A DNA stretch of 49,068 nucleotides from a bacterium (GTDB lineage: Bacteria > Patescibacteriota > Saccharimonadia > Saccharimonadales > Saccharimonadaceae). The stretch covers positions 45,622 to 94,689 of the forward strand of contig JAUMUF010000002.1 of assembly GCA_030530825.1 (NCBI GenBank), given 5' to 3'. A model generated the notes under the pieces. It made no database searches. It had not been told where the DNA came from and worked only from the letters and a program-made list of their open reading frames with translations. Position 1 is the first letter of the stretch. Each line of letters begins with the position of its first letter. The position numbers and the translations under genes were made by a program. Of this stretch, positions 33,587 through 39,622 are shown piece by piece.

Positions 33587-33615
33587 TTGCTTTTTTTCAG
33601 ATTATATTGTATATA
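33587..33615 (+). promoter_or_regulatory. Promoter of the pilin-like array
   Basis: -35 TTGCTT (33587-33592), 17-base spacer, -10 TATATA (33610-33615), 7 bases to ATG 33623. Confidence 0.45.
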
Positions 33616-33622
33616 TAAAGAT

Positions 33623-34051
33623 ATGAATAGTAAAAATAAAAAGATAATTTTCGGGCTTGTGTTGATTGTGGCGAGTTTTATGAACTCGATTTCGATTTTT
33701 TCGCCGATTAAAATACATAATAATGTATATGCGGAAGAAGCTCCAAAGGATGGTGGAAGTGGTGGTTCTGGAAACTCTTCGGCTCCGGGAGGTCCTTCGA
33801 CGGCCGTTCTTCCTGACGATTGGAAAATAGAAGACATATTAAATATGATCTTAACCACGATAACTATTGGTATCGGCGTATCGGCTACACTTTCGATAGT
33901 GATCGCTGGCGTAATTTATGCTACCGCCGCCGGAGATAGCGGTAAAGTTTCTAAGGCTAAAACTATGATTATGAATACGGTTATAGGTTTGGTTGCGTAT
34001 GCCTTTATGTGGGCATTTTTACAGTGGTTAATACCAGGAGGAGTATTTTAA
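33623..34051 (+). CDS. VirB2/TrbC-like small membrane protein 1 of 7
   Basis: 142 residues: a signal peptide (about 1-38), a Gly/Ser-rich linker (GGSGGSGNSSAPGGPS), then two transmembrane helices separated by a short loop AAGDSGKVSKAK, and a hydrophobic C-terminus ending WLIPGGVF. The two-helix hairpin with a conserved GDS.K..KAK cytoplasmic loop is shared by all seven proteins and resembles VirB2/TrbC pilin topology. The start ATG 33623 is chosen because the promoter ends 7 bases before it. The TAA overlaps the next ATG (TAATG), so translation is coupled. Confidence 0.78.
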   Translation: MNSKNKKIIFGLVLIVASFMNSISIFSPIKIHNNVYAEEAPKDGGSGGSGNSSAPGGPSTAVLPDDWKIEDILNMILTTITIGIGVSATLSIVIAGVIYATAAGDSGKVSKAKTMIMNTVIGLVAYAFMWAFLQWLIPGGVF

Positions 34052-34461
34052 TGAAGAAGATTTTATATAGTTTAATTGCAGTGTTTGTTGGCGCTTCTGC
34101 TCTTAACTTGGTTTTTAGTAAAGCGAGTTTGGCGGCTGGTTGTGATTCGACATTTTTCGGTATTCCATCTTGGTGTCGTGGTCTTGGAGAAGGTGACGGT
34201 GTGAAGCCGATTGGAAAAGATGGTATATCTATTCAACAGTTTATTTGGACTGTAGTTGGCAATATATCTGACGGTATATTCAGAATAATTGGTGTTATAG
34301 CAATGGGCTTCATTATCTGGGCCGGATTCCAATATATGATTGCGGCGGGAGATAGTGGTAAGGTCGCCAAGGCTAAAGCTACCTTAACCAATGCGATTAT
34401 TGGATTAATTATCGCTGTTGGTGCGTCAATGATTGTTCAATTGATTATGGGGGTATTTTAA
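34051..34461 (+). CDS. VirB2/TrbC-like small membrane protein 2 of 7
   Basis: 136 residues with a signal peptide (about 1-28), a Cys-containing extracytoplasmic segment (AAGCDSTFFGIPSWCRGLG, perhaps a disulphide), a helix (IIGVIAMGFIIWAGFQYMIAA), the loop AAGDSGKVAKAKATL and a second helix ending IMGVF. Same plan as its neighbours. ATG 34051 shares one base with the previous stop, and the next gene starts within this stop. It is the only array member with two Cys near the mature N-terminus. Confidence 0.78.
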   Translation: MKKILYSLIAVFVGASALNLVFSKASLAAGCDSTFFGIPSWCRGLGEGDGVKPIGKDGISIQQFIWTVVGNISDGIFRIIGVIAMGFIIWAGFQYMIAAGDSGKVAKAKATLTNAIIGLIIAVGASMIVQLIMGVF

Positions 34462-34751
34462 TGGCTAGTTCTAATCCTGGATTTGATAAGAAAAAAGTCT
34501 TTGAAAATGTAAGTCTTCCTCAGAAAAATGCTAACGACGACTCCATTAAGAATATTCTCAATAATGTGTTTTTCTGGGCGGGCGTTGTGGCGGTTGTTGT
34601 AATTATGGTGGCAGGAATTTATTATGCGATTTCCGCTGGAGATAGTAGTAAGATAAGTAAAGCCAAGAATGCCCTAACCTACGCTATCGTTGGTTTGTTA
34701 GTTGTGATATTCTCTGCCGTAATTGTTAATTTTGTATTGGGAGTGTTTTAA
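34461..34751 (+). CDS. VirB2/TrbC-like small membrane protein 3 of 7 (no signal peptide)
   Basis: 96 residues, the shortest member. It lacks an N-terminal signal sequence; a 30-residue polar start (MASSNPGFDKKKVFENVSL) leads straight to helix 1 (FFWAGVVAVVVIMVAGIYYAI), the loop SAGDSSKISKAKNAL and helix 2 ending VNFVLGVF. The Gly of the GDSG motif is Ser here. The different topology start suggests a variant subunit, such as a cap or base adaptor. ATG overlaps the preceding stop by one base. Confidence 0.75.
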   Translation: MASSNPGFDKKKVFENVSLPQKNANDDSIKNILNNVFFWAGVVAVVVIMVAGIYYAISAGDSSKISKAKNALTYAIVGLLVVIFSAVIVNFVLGVF

Positions 34752-35119
34752 TGAAGAAGATTTTTGCTTGGATTTTTGTGGCTGTTCTTTCTGTTTTTAG
34801 TCTTAGTAGTTTTATTGATAATACTACTTATGCGACTAATACAACCAAGGATGCTTGTGATTATATGAAAGGCTCTGCGATATGTCAAAAAACACCTGAG
34901 GCTAAAAGTATCGTTCCTAATGTTATCCGAATTTTAGCCTGGGTAGTAGGTGTTTTATCTGTAATAATGATTATTTGGGCGGGTATTCAATATGTGATCT
35001 CATCTGGTGATAGTGGTAAAATTGGCAAGGCTAAGAACACCTTAATATATGCGGTTGTTGGTCTAGTGATTGCCATTTCGGCGGGTGCGATTGTAAGTTA
35101 TATTTTAAATAAGGCGTAA
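34751..35119 (+). CDS. VirB2/TrbC-like small membrane protein 4 of 7
   Basis: 122 residues: signal peptide (about 1-29), a short segment with two Cys (KDACDYMKGSAICQK), helix 1 (ILAWVVGVLSVIMIIWAGIQYVI), the loop SSGDSGKIGKAKNTL and helix 2 (YAVVGLVIAISAGAIVSYIL). The first helix is nearly the same as in member 5. The ATG overlaps the previous stop, so members 1-4 form one continuous run of TAATG couplings. Confidence 0.78.
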   Translation: MKKIFAWIFVAVLSVFSLSSFIDNTTYATNTTKDACDYMKGSAICQKTPEAKSIVPNVIRILAWVVGVLSVIMIIWAGIQYVISSGDSGKIGKAKNTLIYAVVGLVIAISAGAIVSYILNKA

Positions 35120-35140
35120 ATTATTAAAAGAAAGGAATAT

Positions 35141-35530
35141 ATGAAAAAAGGTATAATAATTTTAGCGACAATCTTAATGAGTGGAATTGGGATGGTTTCT
35201 GTGCCCGCTTTGGCTACTGGTGGTAGTTCTGCTCCTACTACTAACTCTGCGGCAAAAAGTGCAATTGATGGCGTTAATTCTACGGGCACCTCATCATCAA
35301 CTAACGTAAACGGTATAATCAAGACGGTTGTCGGCGTTATGATGTTTATTTTGGGTGCATTGTCTGTGATTATGATCATCTACTCAGGTATCCAATATGT
35401 TATCTCTGCTGGCGATAGTGGTAAAATCACTAAGGCTAAAAATACGCTTATCTACTCTATTGTTGGACTTGTTGTTGCGATTTTTGCGTATGCTATCGTT
35501 AACTTTGTTTTGACAGAACTGGGTAAATAA
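35141..35530 (+). CDS. VirB2/TrbC-like small membrane protein 5 of 7
   Basis: 129 residues: signal peptide with an ALA cleavage-type end (about 1-24), a Thr/Ser-rich linker, helix 1 (VVGVMMFILGALSVIMIIYSGIQYVI), the loop SAGDSGKITKAKNTL and helix 2 (YSIVGLVVAIFAYAIVNFVL). Separated from member 4 by 21 bases with its own AAAGGAA ribosome site, so it may be made at a different level. Member 6 follows after 68 bases and a new promoter. Confidence 0.78.
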   Translation: MKKGIIILATILMSGIGMVSVPALATGGSSAPTTNSAAKSAIDGVNSTGTSSSTNVNGIIKTVVGVMMFILGALSVIMIIYSGIQYVISAGDSGKITKAKNTLIYSIVGLVVAIFAYAIVNFVLTELGK

Positions 35531-35533
35531 TAG

Positions 35534-35561
35534 TTGATTTTAAGTTAAAGTCTGATATAAT
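35534..35561 (+). promoter_or_regulatory. Internal promoter before pilin-like gene 6
   Basis: -35 TTGATT (35534-35539), 16-base spacer, TGATATAAT ending at 35561. Leader about 30 bases with AAAGGAAA. Confidence 0.6.
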
Positions 35562-35598
35562 TTATTTAAGAAATAATTCAAGAAAGGAAATTATAAAT

Positions 35599-36015
35599 AT
35601 GTTATCAAAAATTAAAAATATTGTATTCGCAACAGTTTTAGCGGTCTCAGGATTGGCTGTTGTTACCCCTACCGTTGATGCTACTACTGGAACTTCAGGT
35701 GGACAATCAAGTAGCGTAACTTCCGGTGGATTGCGAGGGGGTATTGATACTGGCGCAACCGACAATACAAGAAAAGACCTATTTGGTGATGGTGGTATTT
35801 TTACTACTATCATTAATGTTATGCTATTCATAATTGGTGCGCTTTCTGTGATTATGCTTATCTACGGTGGTATCCGATACACAATTTCTCGCGGTGACTC
35901 TGGTGAAGTTAATAACGCTAAAAATACCATTCTTTACGCGATTGTTGGTTTGATTGTTTCTATCCTTGCATACGCGATCGTTAACTTTGTTGTTACTGAA
36001 TTCCAAGAAAAATAG
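35599..36015 (+). CDS. VirB2/TrbC-like small membrane protein 6 of 7
   Basis: 138 residues: signal peptide (about 1-29, ending ...TVDATTG), a Gly/Ser/Thr-rich part, a GGIDTGATDNTRKDLFGDGG segment, helix 1 (TTIINVMLFIIGALSVIMLIYGGIRYTI), loop SRGDSGEVNNAKNTI and helix 2 (YAIVGLIVSILAYAIVNFVV). The loop Lys is replaced by Asn-Asn. It resembles member 7 more than members 1-5 (both have SRGDS and ...DLF near helix 1). It ends at a terminator that closes the array. Confidence 0.8.
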   Translation: MLSKIKNIVFATVLAVSGLAVVTPTVDATTGTSGGQSSSVTSGGLRGGIDTGATDNTRKDLFGDGGIFTTIINVMLFIIGALSVIMLIYGGIRYTISRGDSGEVNNAKNTILYAIVGLIVSILAYAIVNFVVTEFQEK

Positions 36016-36031
36016 TAAATACAAGAGTAAT

Positions 36032-36060
36032 AAAACCGCCCTATTGACGGCGGTTTTATT
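36032..36060. terminator. Bidirectional terminator, pilin array and comF
   Basis: AAAACCGCC (36032-36040) pairs with GGCGGTTTT (36049-36057), then ATTTTTTG. It overlaps the end of comF on the other strand. Confidence 0.85.
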
Positions 36061-36691
36061 TTTTGTTGGTATGAACGATAAGCACCATTCTATAAACTTT
36101 TTCCGCTCCGCTATCGCGCAGGAGCCTTACGATATTCTTGGTTGTGGCGCCAGTGGTATGAACATCGTCAAGGACGATATAGATTTTATCTTTTTGCGGA
36201 GTTTTACTGAGTTTATAACTTTTTGACGCCTGATCGATTCTTGTTTCTCTATTGGCTCCAATTTGAGTGAGATTGCCGACTCGTTTTATTTCATCCCCTA
36301 TTCTGATGGGTAATAGATCTTGTAGATTATTCAAAATCAAAGAGGTGTGACAAAATCCTCTTTGTCTGATATGCTTATATGAAGTAGGCACACCCACGAA
36401 AATAATTTTATTGAGATCATCTCGAAGTTCTGGCGTTTCTCTGATGCCTTTTGTGAGAATTTTTGCTAAACCTCTGGCGTTGGCTTTTCGCGAGAATTCT
36501 TTCATCTCGTCAATAATAGCCCTGATTTTGCTTTGATCTTGATCTGATTCAAAGTAAAATAAGTCGCCGTCTTGCTTCATTGTAAAGTCTTCTACACAAT
36601 CGTTGCAAATCGCATCACCGATCCGCTCGCAATAATAACACTTATCTGGCGCTAAAATATCCAAAATCGCTTCGAGCCAATTTTTCTTCAA
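36056..36691 (-). CDS. comF: ComF family phosphoribosyltransferase-like protein
   Basis: 211 residues: an N-terminal zinc cluster (Cys18, Cys21, Cys29, Cys32 in the CYYCERIG and ICNDC pattern), then a PRTase fold with GVPTSYKHIRQRGFCH and the PRPP loop YIVLDDVHTTGATTKNIV. ComF/ComFC proteins support uptake of single-stranded DNA into the cytoplasm in naturally competent bacteria. Next to a T4SS that could bring DNA to the cell, this is notable, although comF is common in many genomes. No other competence gene is in this window. Confidence 0.85.
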   Translation of the reverse strand: MKKNWLEAILDILAPDKCYYCERIGDAICNDCVEDFTMKQDGDLFYFESDQDQSKIRAIIDEMKEFSRKANARGLAKILTKGIRETPELRDDLNKIIFVGVPTSYKHIRQRGFCHTSLILNNLQDLLPIRIGDEIKRVGNLTQIGANRETRIDQASKSYKLSKTPQKDKIYIVLDDVHTTGATTKNIVRLLRDSGAEKVYRMVLIVHTNKK

Positions 36692-36708
36692 AAAATCCTC
36701 CTTTTTTC

Positions 36709-36737
36709 TTGATTATATCATCAAAGTGCGATATAAT
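36709..36737 (+). promoter_or_regulatory. hsp20 promoter
   Basis: -35 TTGATT (36709-36714), 17-base spacer, -10 TATAAT (36732-36737). Leader about 35 bases; no CIRCE or HAIR element is visible. Confidence 0.7.
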
Positions 36738-36777
36738 AAAGAAAATAAATGCCAAATATTTTGAAAGTGGAGGAGAA

Positions 36778-37245
36778 ATGGCACGAAGACAAAATGATGA
36801 TTTTCTACAAGATGAACTAGAGGCGGCTTTTGACTTTGGCGATGAGCTTTTAGGCAATACTGCCGAAGATACTTTTGCCGAGGAAGAAGTTATTGTTGAG
36901 CAAGAAGAAGCGCAAGAGGAACTTCCTGGACAACTTGCAGTTGATGTTTATGAGACTGAAGATAAGTTGTTTGTTAAGGCTCGCACTGCTGGTGTCAACA
37001 AGCACGATTTGGACGTTTCTTTGAGTGATAATATCTTGACAATTAGCGGAACTCTAAGTTCTGGTGAAGAAGATGGCGTTATCGCGCATCACGCTCAAGA
37101 GTGCTACTGGGGAGAATTCTCTCGAACGCTCGAACTTCCTGTCCCTATTAAAGAAGATGAAGTTGAAGCGATGCTCAAAGATGGAATTTTGACAATTTCA
37201 TTTAGTAAAATCAAACAAGAATCAAAACGAATCCAAGTTTTGTAA
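36778..37245 (+). CDS. Hsp20 / alpha-crystallin family small heat-shock protein
   Basis: 155 residues: a charged N-terminus rich in Glu/Asp (about 1-50), then the alpha-crystallin domain (about 53-140) with DVYETEDKLFVKARTAGVNKHDLDVSL, ISGTL and ECYWGEFSRTLELPVPI...KDGILTISF. The C-terminus has a short IxV-like end (RIQVL), the motif used to oligomerise. It binds unfolded proteins without ATP. ATG 36778 follows GGAGGAG 3 bases away; an earlier in-frame ATG at 36709 lies in the promoter. Confidence 0.92.
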   Translation: MARRQNDDFLQDELEAAFDFGDELLGNTAEDTFAEEEVIVEQEEAQEELPGQLAVDVYETEDKLFVKARTAGVNKHDLDVSLSDNILTISGTLSSGEEDGVIAHHAQECYWGEFSRTLELPVPIKEDEVEAMLKDGILTISFSKIKQESKRIQVL

Positions 37246-37252
37246 AAATCTG

Positions 37253-37280
37253 CCCCGCACTTGCTTGTTGCGGGGTTTTT
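37253..37280 (+). terminator. hsp20 terminator
   Basis: CCCCGCA (37253-37259) pairs with TGCGGGG (37269-37275), followed by TTTTTA. Confidence 0.8.
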
Positions 37281-37303
37281 ATTGTCGAAAATTTCGAAAG
37301 CGG

Positions 37304-37332
37304 TTGATTTTTGCTTCGAGATGTGTTAAAAT
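37304..37332 (+). promoter_or_regulatory. tRNA-Ser(TGA) promoter
   Basis: -35 TTGATT (37304-37309), 17-base spacer, -10 TAAAAT (37327-37332), 10 bases before the mature tRNA start. Confidence 0.7.
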
Positions 37333-37342
37333 TGAAAAATCT

Positions 37343-37432
37343 GGAGAGGTGGCCGAGTGGTTGAAGGCACCGGTCTTGAAAACCGGCAAGGTGTAAAAGC
37401 CTTCGAGGGTTCGAATCCCTCCTTCTCCGCCA
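37343..37432 (+). tRNA. tRNA-Ser (anticodon TGA)
   Basis: A 90-base class II tRNA with encoded CCA. The acceptor strand starts GGAGAGG and ends CCTTCTCCGCCA. Anticodon stem CCGGT/ACCGG encloses the loop CTTGAAA, giving anticodon TGA (reads UCN). A long variable arm with paired ends and a TTCGAAT T-loop are present. Confidence 0.95.
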
Positions 37433-37439
37433 TAAAGCG

Positions 37440-37466
37440 AACCCCACCTTGAGTGGGGTTTGGTTT
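37440..37466 (+). terminator. tRNA-Ser(TGA) terminator
   Basis: AACCCCAC (37440-37447) pairs with GTGGGGTT (37453-37460), followed by TGGTTTATGTTTT. Confidence 0.65.
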
Positions 37467-37525
37467 ATGTTTTGGGGCTTCGAATCCTCGAGAGGGTGCG
37501 TTCGCGAAGCGGTTCCATAGGAACC

Positions 37526-37543
37526 ATCCCTCCTTCTCCGCCA
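37526..37543 (+). repeat. Duplicate of the tRNA-Ser 3' end
   Basis: The 18 bases ATCCCTCCTTCTCCGCCA recur exactly: at 37415-37432 (tRNA end) and 37526-37543. No complete tRNA precedes the second copy, so it is a relic. Such tRNA-end duplications are typical of attachment sites left by integration. Confidence 0.7.
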
Positions 37544-37550
37544 AGAAAAG

Positions 37551-37576
37551 AATCTCGAAGTTTCGGGATTTTTTTC
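37551..37576 (+). terminator. Terminator after the tRNA relic
   Basis: AATCTCGAA (37551-37559) pairs with TTCGGGATT (37562-37570, one G.T pair), then a T-rich run. Confidence 0.6.
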
Positions 37577-37591
37577 TTATTTCGAAAAATA

Positions 37592-37617
37592 AAACTTCGC
37601 CCCATAGAGCGAAGTTT
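37592..37617 (-). terminator. Terminator of pilin-like gene 7
   Basis: AAACTTCGC (37592-37600) pairs with GCGAAGTTT (37609-37617); on the minus strand it is followed by TATTTTTC. Confidence 0.75.
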
Positions 37618-37625
37618 AGTCTACT

Positions 37626-38045
37626 TTAGATATTGGTTGGTGCTGGTCCGCTACCGCTTCCGCCGCCAAATCCGCCATCCATAAATTGCCCGACTACGAA
37701 TCGCACGATTGCGTAAGCCATAATTGCTACAATTAGACCTACGATTGCGTATAGAATGGTATTTTTGGCTGCTTCAACCGCTTTAGAATCTCCTCGAGAA
37801 AGCACATATCGCAGTCCTCCCCAGATTAGCATCATAACGCTCAAAACACCAACAAGGAAAAGCATCGTGTTAATGATTTTGCTAAAAACACCGCCATTTC
37901 CAGAAATGCTGTTAAACAAATCCGTTGGAACACCTTCTCCTCGCCCTGCGCTAATTCCGCGTTGAACGGCGCTCGCGGTCACTCCCACCACGCCTTGAGC
38001 AATTAAACTTGATGAAAGAATAGAAATTTTGACAAACTTTTTCAT
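37626..38045 (-). CDS. VirB2/TrbC-like small membrane protein 7 of 7 (separate locus)
   Basis: 139 residues: signal peptide (about 1-25), a Gly/Arg-rich stretch (GISAGRGEGVPTDLFNSISGNGG), helix 1 (INTMLFLVGVLSVMMLIWGGLRYVL), the loop SRGDSKAVEAAKNTI and helix 2 (YAIVGLIVAIMAYAIVRFVV), and a Gly/Ser-rich tail (GGFGGGSGSG). It is closest to member 6 (SRGDS and AKNTILYAIVGLIV shared) but lies alone on the minus strand, 1.6 kb past the array, with its own promoter and terminator. A separate copy suggests independent expression, perhaps as the main pilin. Confidence 0.8.
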   Translation of the reverse strand: MKKFVKISILSSSLIAQGVVGVTASAVQRGISAGRGEGVPTDLFNSISGNGGVFSKIINTMLFLVGVLSVMMLIWGGLRYVLSRGDSKAVEAAKNTILYAIVGLIVAIMAYAIVRFVVGQFMDGGFGGGSGSGPAPTNI

Positions 38046-38054
38046 AATGTGTTT

Positions 38055-38083
38055 ATTTTATCACAAATTGGCTTAAAAGTCAA
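38055..38083 (-). promoter_or_regulatory. Promoter of pilin-like gene 7
   Basis: Minus strand -35 TTGACT (38083-38078), 17-base spacer, -10 TAAAAT (38060-38055), 9 bases before ATG 38045. Confidence 0.7.
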
Positions 38084-38099
38084 TATTGGCATAATTTCT

Positions 38100-38127
38100 T
38101 TGAAAAACTTTTTGCTTATGCTATAAT
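38100..38127 (+). promoter_or_regulatory. Promoter of the bPH-like membrane protein, leaderless type
   Basis: -35 TTGAAA (38100-38105), 16-base spacer, TATGCTATAAT ending at 38127, 6 bases to ATG 38134. Confidence 0.7.
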
Positions 38128-38133
38128 AAAAAT

Positions 38134-38781
38134 ATGGACTTCGAAAGAGAGAATAACTTGGAGCAAACACCGCAAATCACTGGTTTGCCGGATGATAATT
38201 TTGTATTACCAAAGGAGACGCCTTATATGGCGCAGACTGATATGGAGAGAGTTGACCCATCTGAGGCGCCAGCATTTCACCAGATTCAGCCGCAAGAAGA
38301 TGTTGAAGAAACGGAAATTGTTAACTGGCAAGCCCAAGATCTTTTAATTGGTGAAAAATCTCAAACTTGGTATATATACTTCTTTATTATAGTGGTGGCG
38401 ATGATTGCGGCGGCATGGTTTTTGATGGGTGGCTGGCAATCTTGGAGTTTTATTCTTGTGATTGTGATTTCTGCGGCGGCGATTGTAATGACTCGATCCA
38501 CCAAGCACAGCAAAATTATCAATTATGCCCTTTCTACGCGAGGTGTTTACATCGGTAATGACTTTTATGAATACGCCAATTTCAAGGCATTTGGTATTTT
38601 GAAGGAAAAGCAGATTTATTCGATAATTTTGATGCCAAGAAAGCGATTTTCGCCGAGTGTTTCAATTTACTTCCCTAAAGAAAATGGCGAGAAAATCACT
38701 GATATTCTTGGCGCTCGTCTACCGATGGAAGAAATTCATCTTGATTTAATTGATAGAATTATCCGCAAAATCAACCTTTAA
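38134..38781 (+). CDS. Conserved two-helix membrane protein, unknown function
   Basis: 215 residues. A polar, acidic N-terminus (1-75) precedes two transmembrane helices (about 82-124: WYIYFFIIVVAMIAAAWFL, SFILVIVISAAAIVM), then a C-terminal cytoplasmic domain with ITDILGARLPMEEIHLDLIDRIIRKI. The C-terminal part (about 130-190) alternates short strands (YALSTRGVYIG, FKAFGIL, YSIILMPRKRFSPSVSIYFP) that resemble a bacterial PH-like fold, but I do not recognise the family. It has a strong leaderless-type promoter and stands alone between pilin-like gene 7 and the tRNAs. Confidence 0.7.
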   Translation: MDFERENNLEQTPQITGLPDDNFVLPKETPYMAQTDMERVDPSEAPAFHQIQPQEDVEETEIVNWQAQDLLIGEKSQTWYIYFFIIVVAMIAAAWFLMGGWQSWSFILVIVISAAAIVMTRSTKHSKIINYALSTRGVYIGNDFYEYANFKAFGILKEKQIYSIILMPRKRFSPSVSIYFPKENGEKITDILGARLPMEEIHLDLIDRIIRKINL

Positions 38782-38783
38782 TC

Positions 38784-38812
38784 TTGATTTTTTGAATTTT
38801 TTCTGATAAAAT
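38784..38812 (+). promoter_or_regulatory. tRNA-Arg promoter
   Basis: -35 TTGATT (38784-38789), 17-base spacer, TGATAAAAT with -10 at 38807-38812. Confidence 0.7.
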
Positions 38813-38866
38813 AGACTTTGTCCGAAAGGAAGAACTTCAAAATTTATGCTACTTTAAGTAGCGTTT

Positions 38867-38943
38867 GCACCCGTAGCTCAGCTGGATAGAGCGTTGGCTT
38901 GCGGAGCCAAAGGTCGTAAGTTCGAATCTTGCCGGGTGTACCA
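38867..38943 (+). tRNA. tRNA-Arg (anticodon GCG)
   Basis: 77 bases with encoded CCA. Acceptor GCACCCG/CGGGTGT (G1.U pair), D arm GCTC...GAGC, anticodon stem TTGGC/GCCAA with loop TTGCGGA, T arm with TTCGAAT. Position 33 is T, so the anticodon is GCG, reading CGC and CGU. Confidence 0.9.
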
Positions 38944-38948
38944 GAGAA

Positions 38949-38982
38949 AGTCCGTCAGTTTATGCTGGCGGATTTTCTTTTT
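38949..38982 (+). terminator. tRNA-Arg terminator
   Basis: TCCGTCAG (38951-38958) pairs with CTGGCGGA (38965-38972, one G.T pair), followed by TTTTCTTTTTT. Confidence 0.75.
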
Positions 38983-38989
38983 TCGAAAA

Positions 38990-39018
38990 TTGAAAATTGC
39001 TCTCAATTATGCTAAAAT
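38990..39018 (+). promoter_or_regulatory. tRNA-Ser(CGA) promoter
   Basis: -35 TTGAAA (38990-38995), 17-base spacer, TATGCTAAAAT ending at 39018, 9 bases before the tRNA. Confidence 0.7.
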
Positions 39019-39027
39019 GGAGAAGTT

Positions 39028-39120
<93 letters not shown>

Positions 39121-39149
39121 AAATATCGCGCAAATTTTGGGCGATTTTA

Positions 39150-39180
39150 TTTTATAAAAAAGGCCGCGGTTGCGACCTTA
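39150..39180 (-). terminator. Terminator of the 83-residue gene
   Basis: AAGGCCGC (39160-39167) pairs with GCGACCTT (39172-39179, one mismatch) and overlaps the stop codon; on the minus strand a T-rich run follows. Confidence 0.6.
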
Positions 39181-39429
39181 TTTTGCTATATTGACCGGAA
39201 AACATTTGCCGGTATATTTATGAAATATCACTCTATCTCGCAAATCAAGATATTCTGGCAGAATATTCTCAATATCTGATAATTCTGCATTGAATAACTC
39301 GATACAATAGATATCATTATCCCTGTGTGTCCATATAACAAGCATAGGTCTTTCGCCTATATTCTCGACCATTTCTTGATATTTTTGCTCGATAGTTATT
39401 TCGAAAGTTCTGACTTCTAATGATTTCAT
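39178..39429 (-). CDS. Hypothetical 83-residue protein
   Basis: A small soluble protein, MKSLEVRTFEITIEQ at the start, with alternating strands and helices, an acidic middle (LFNAELSDIENILPEYL) and a C-terminal beta-like stretch ending KCFPVNIAK. No family recognised. ATG 39429 is favoured over an in-frame start 57 bases upstream because GGAGGA stands 5 bases before it. It is monocistronic, with its own promoter and a terminator overlapping the stop, between tRNA-Ser and pnp. Confidence 0.65.
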   Translation of the reverse strand: MKSLEVRTFEITIEQKYQEMVENIGERPMLVIWTHRDNDIYCIELFNAELSDIENILPEYLDLRDRVIFHKYTGKCFPVNIAK

Positions 39430-39457
39430 AGTAGTCCTCCTATTTTTGATAAATAAT

Positions 39458-39486
39458 ATAATAACATATTGACTTATAATTGTCAA
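39458..39486 (-). promoter_or_regulatory. Promoter of the 83-residue gene
   Basis: Minus strand -35 TTGACA (39486-39481), 17-base spacer, -10 TATTAT (39463-39458). Confidence 0.65.
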
Positions 39487-39521
39487 TATACTTAGATCGC
39501 CTTTATTTTTATACCCAAAAA

Positions 39522-39530
39522 TGATATAAT
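39522..39530 (+). promoter_or_regulatory. Extended -10 promoter of pnp
   Basis: TGATATAAT (39522-39530). Transcription should start near 39537, leaving a leader of about 86 bases before ATG 39623; autoregulated leaders are common for pnp. Confidence 0.5.
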
Positions 39531-39622
39531 TAAAACATAAAATTTAACAGCGTGATGCGTGGCAGAGAAAAGTTTTGGCGGCAAGATTTTTCCCTGAAAC
39601 TCATTGCGCGAAAGGAGAAAAT

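Noticed and set aside
37211-37544. Two minus-strand reading frames across tRNA-Ser(TGA), with RRRRDSNPR and EKEGFEPS segments
   Set aside because: These are the well-known false proteins translated antisense to class II tRNA genes; the tRNA structure explains the conservation.
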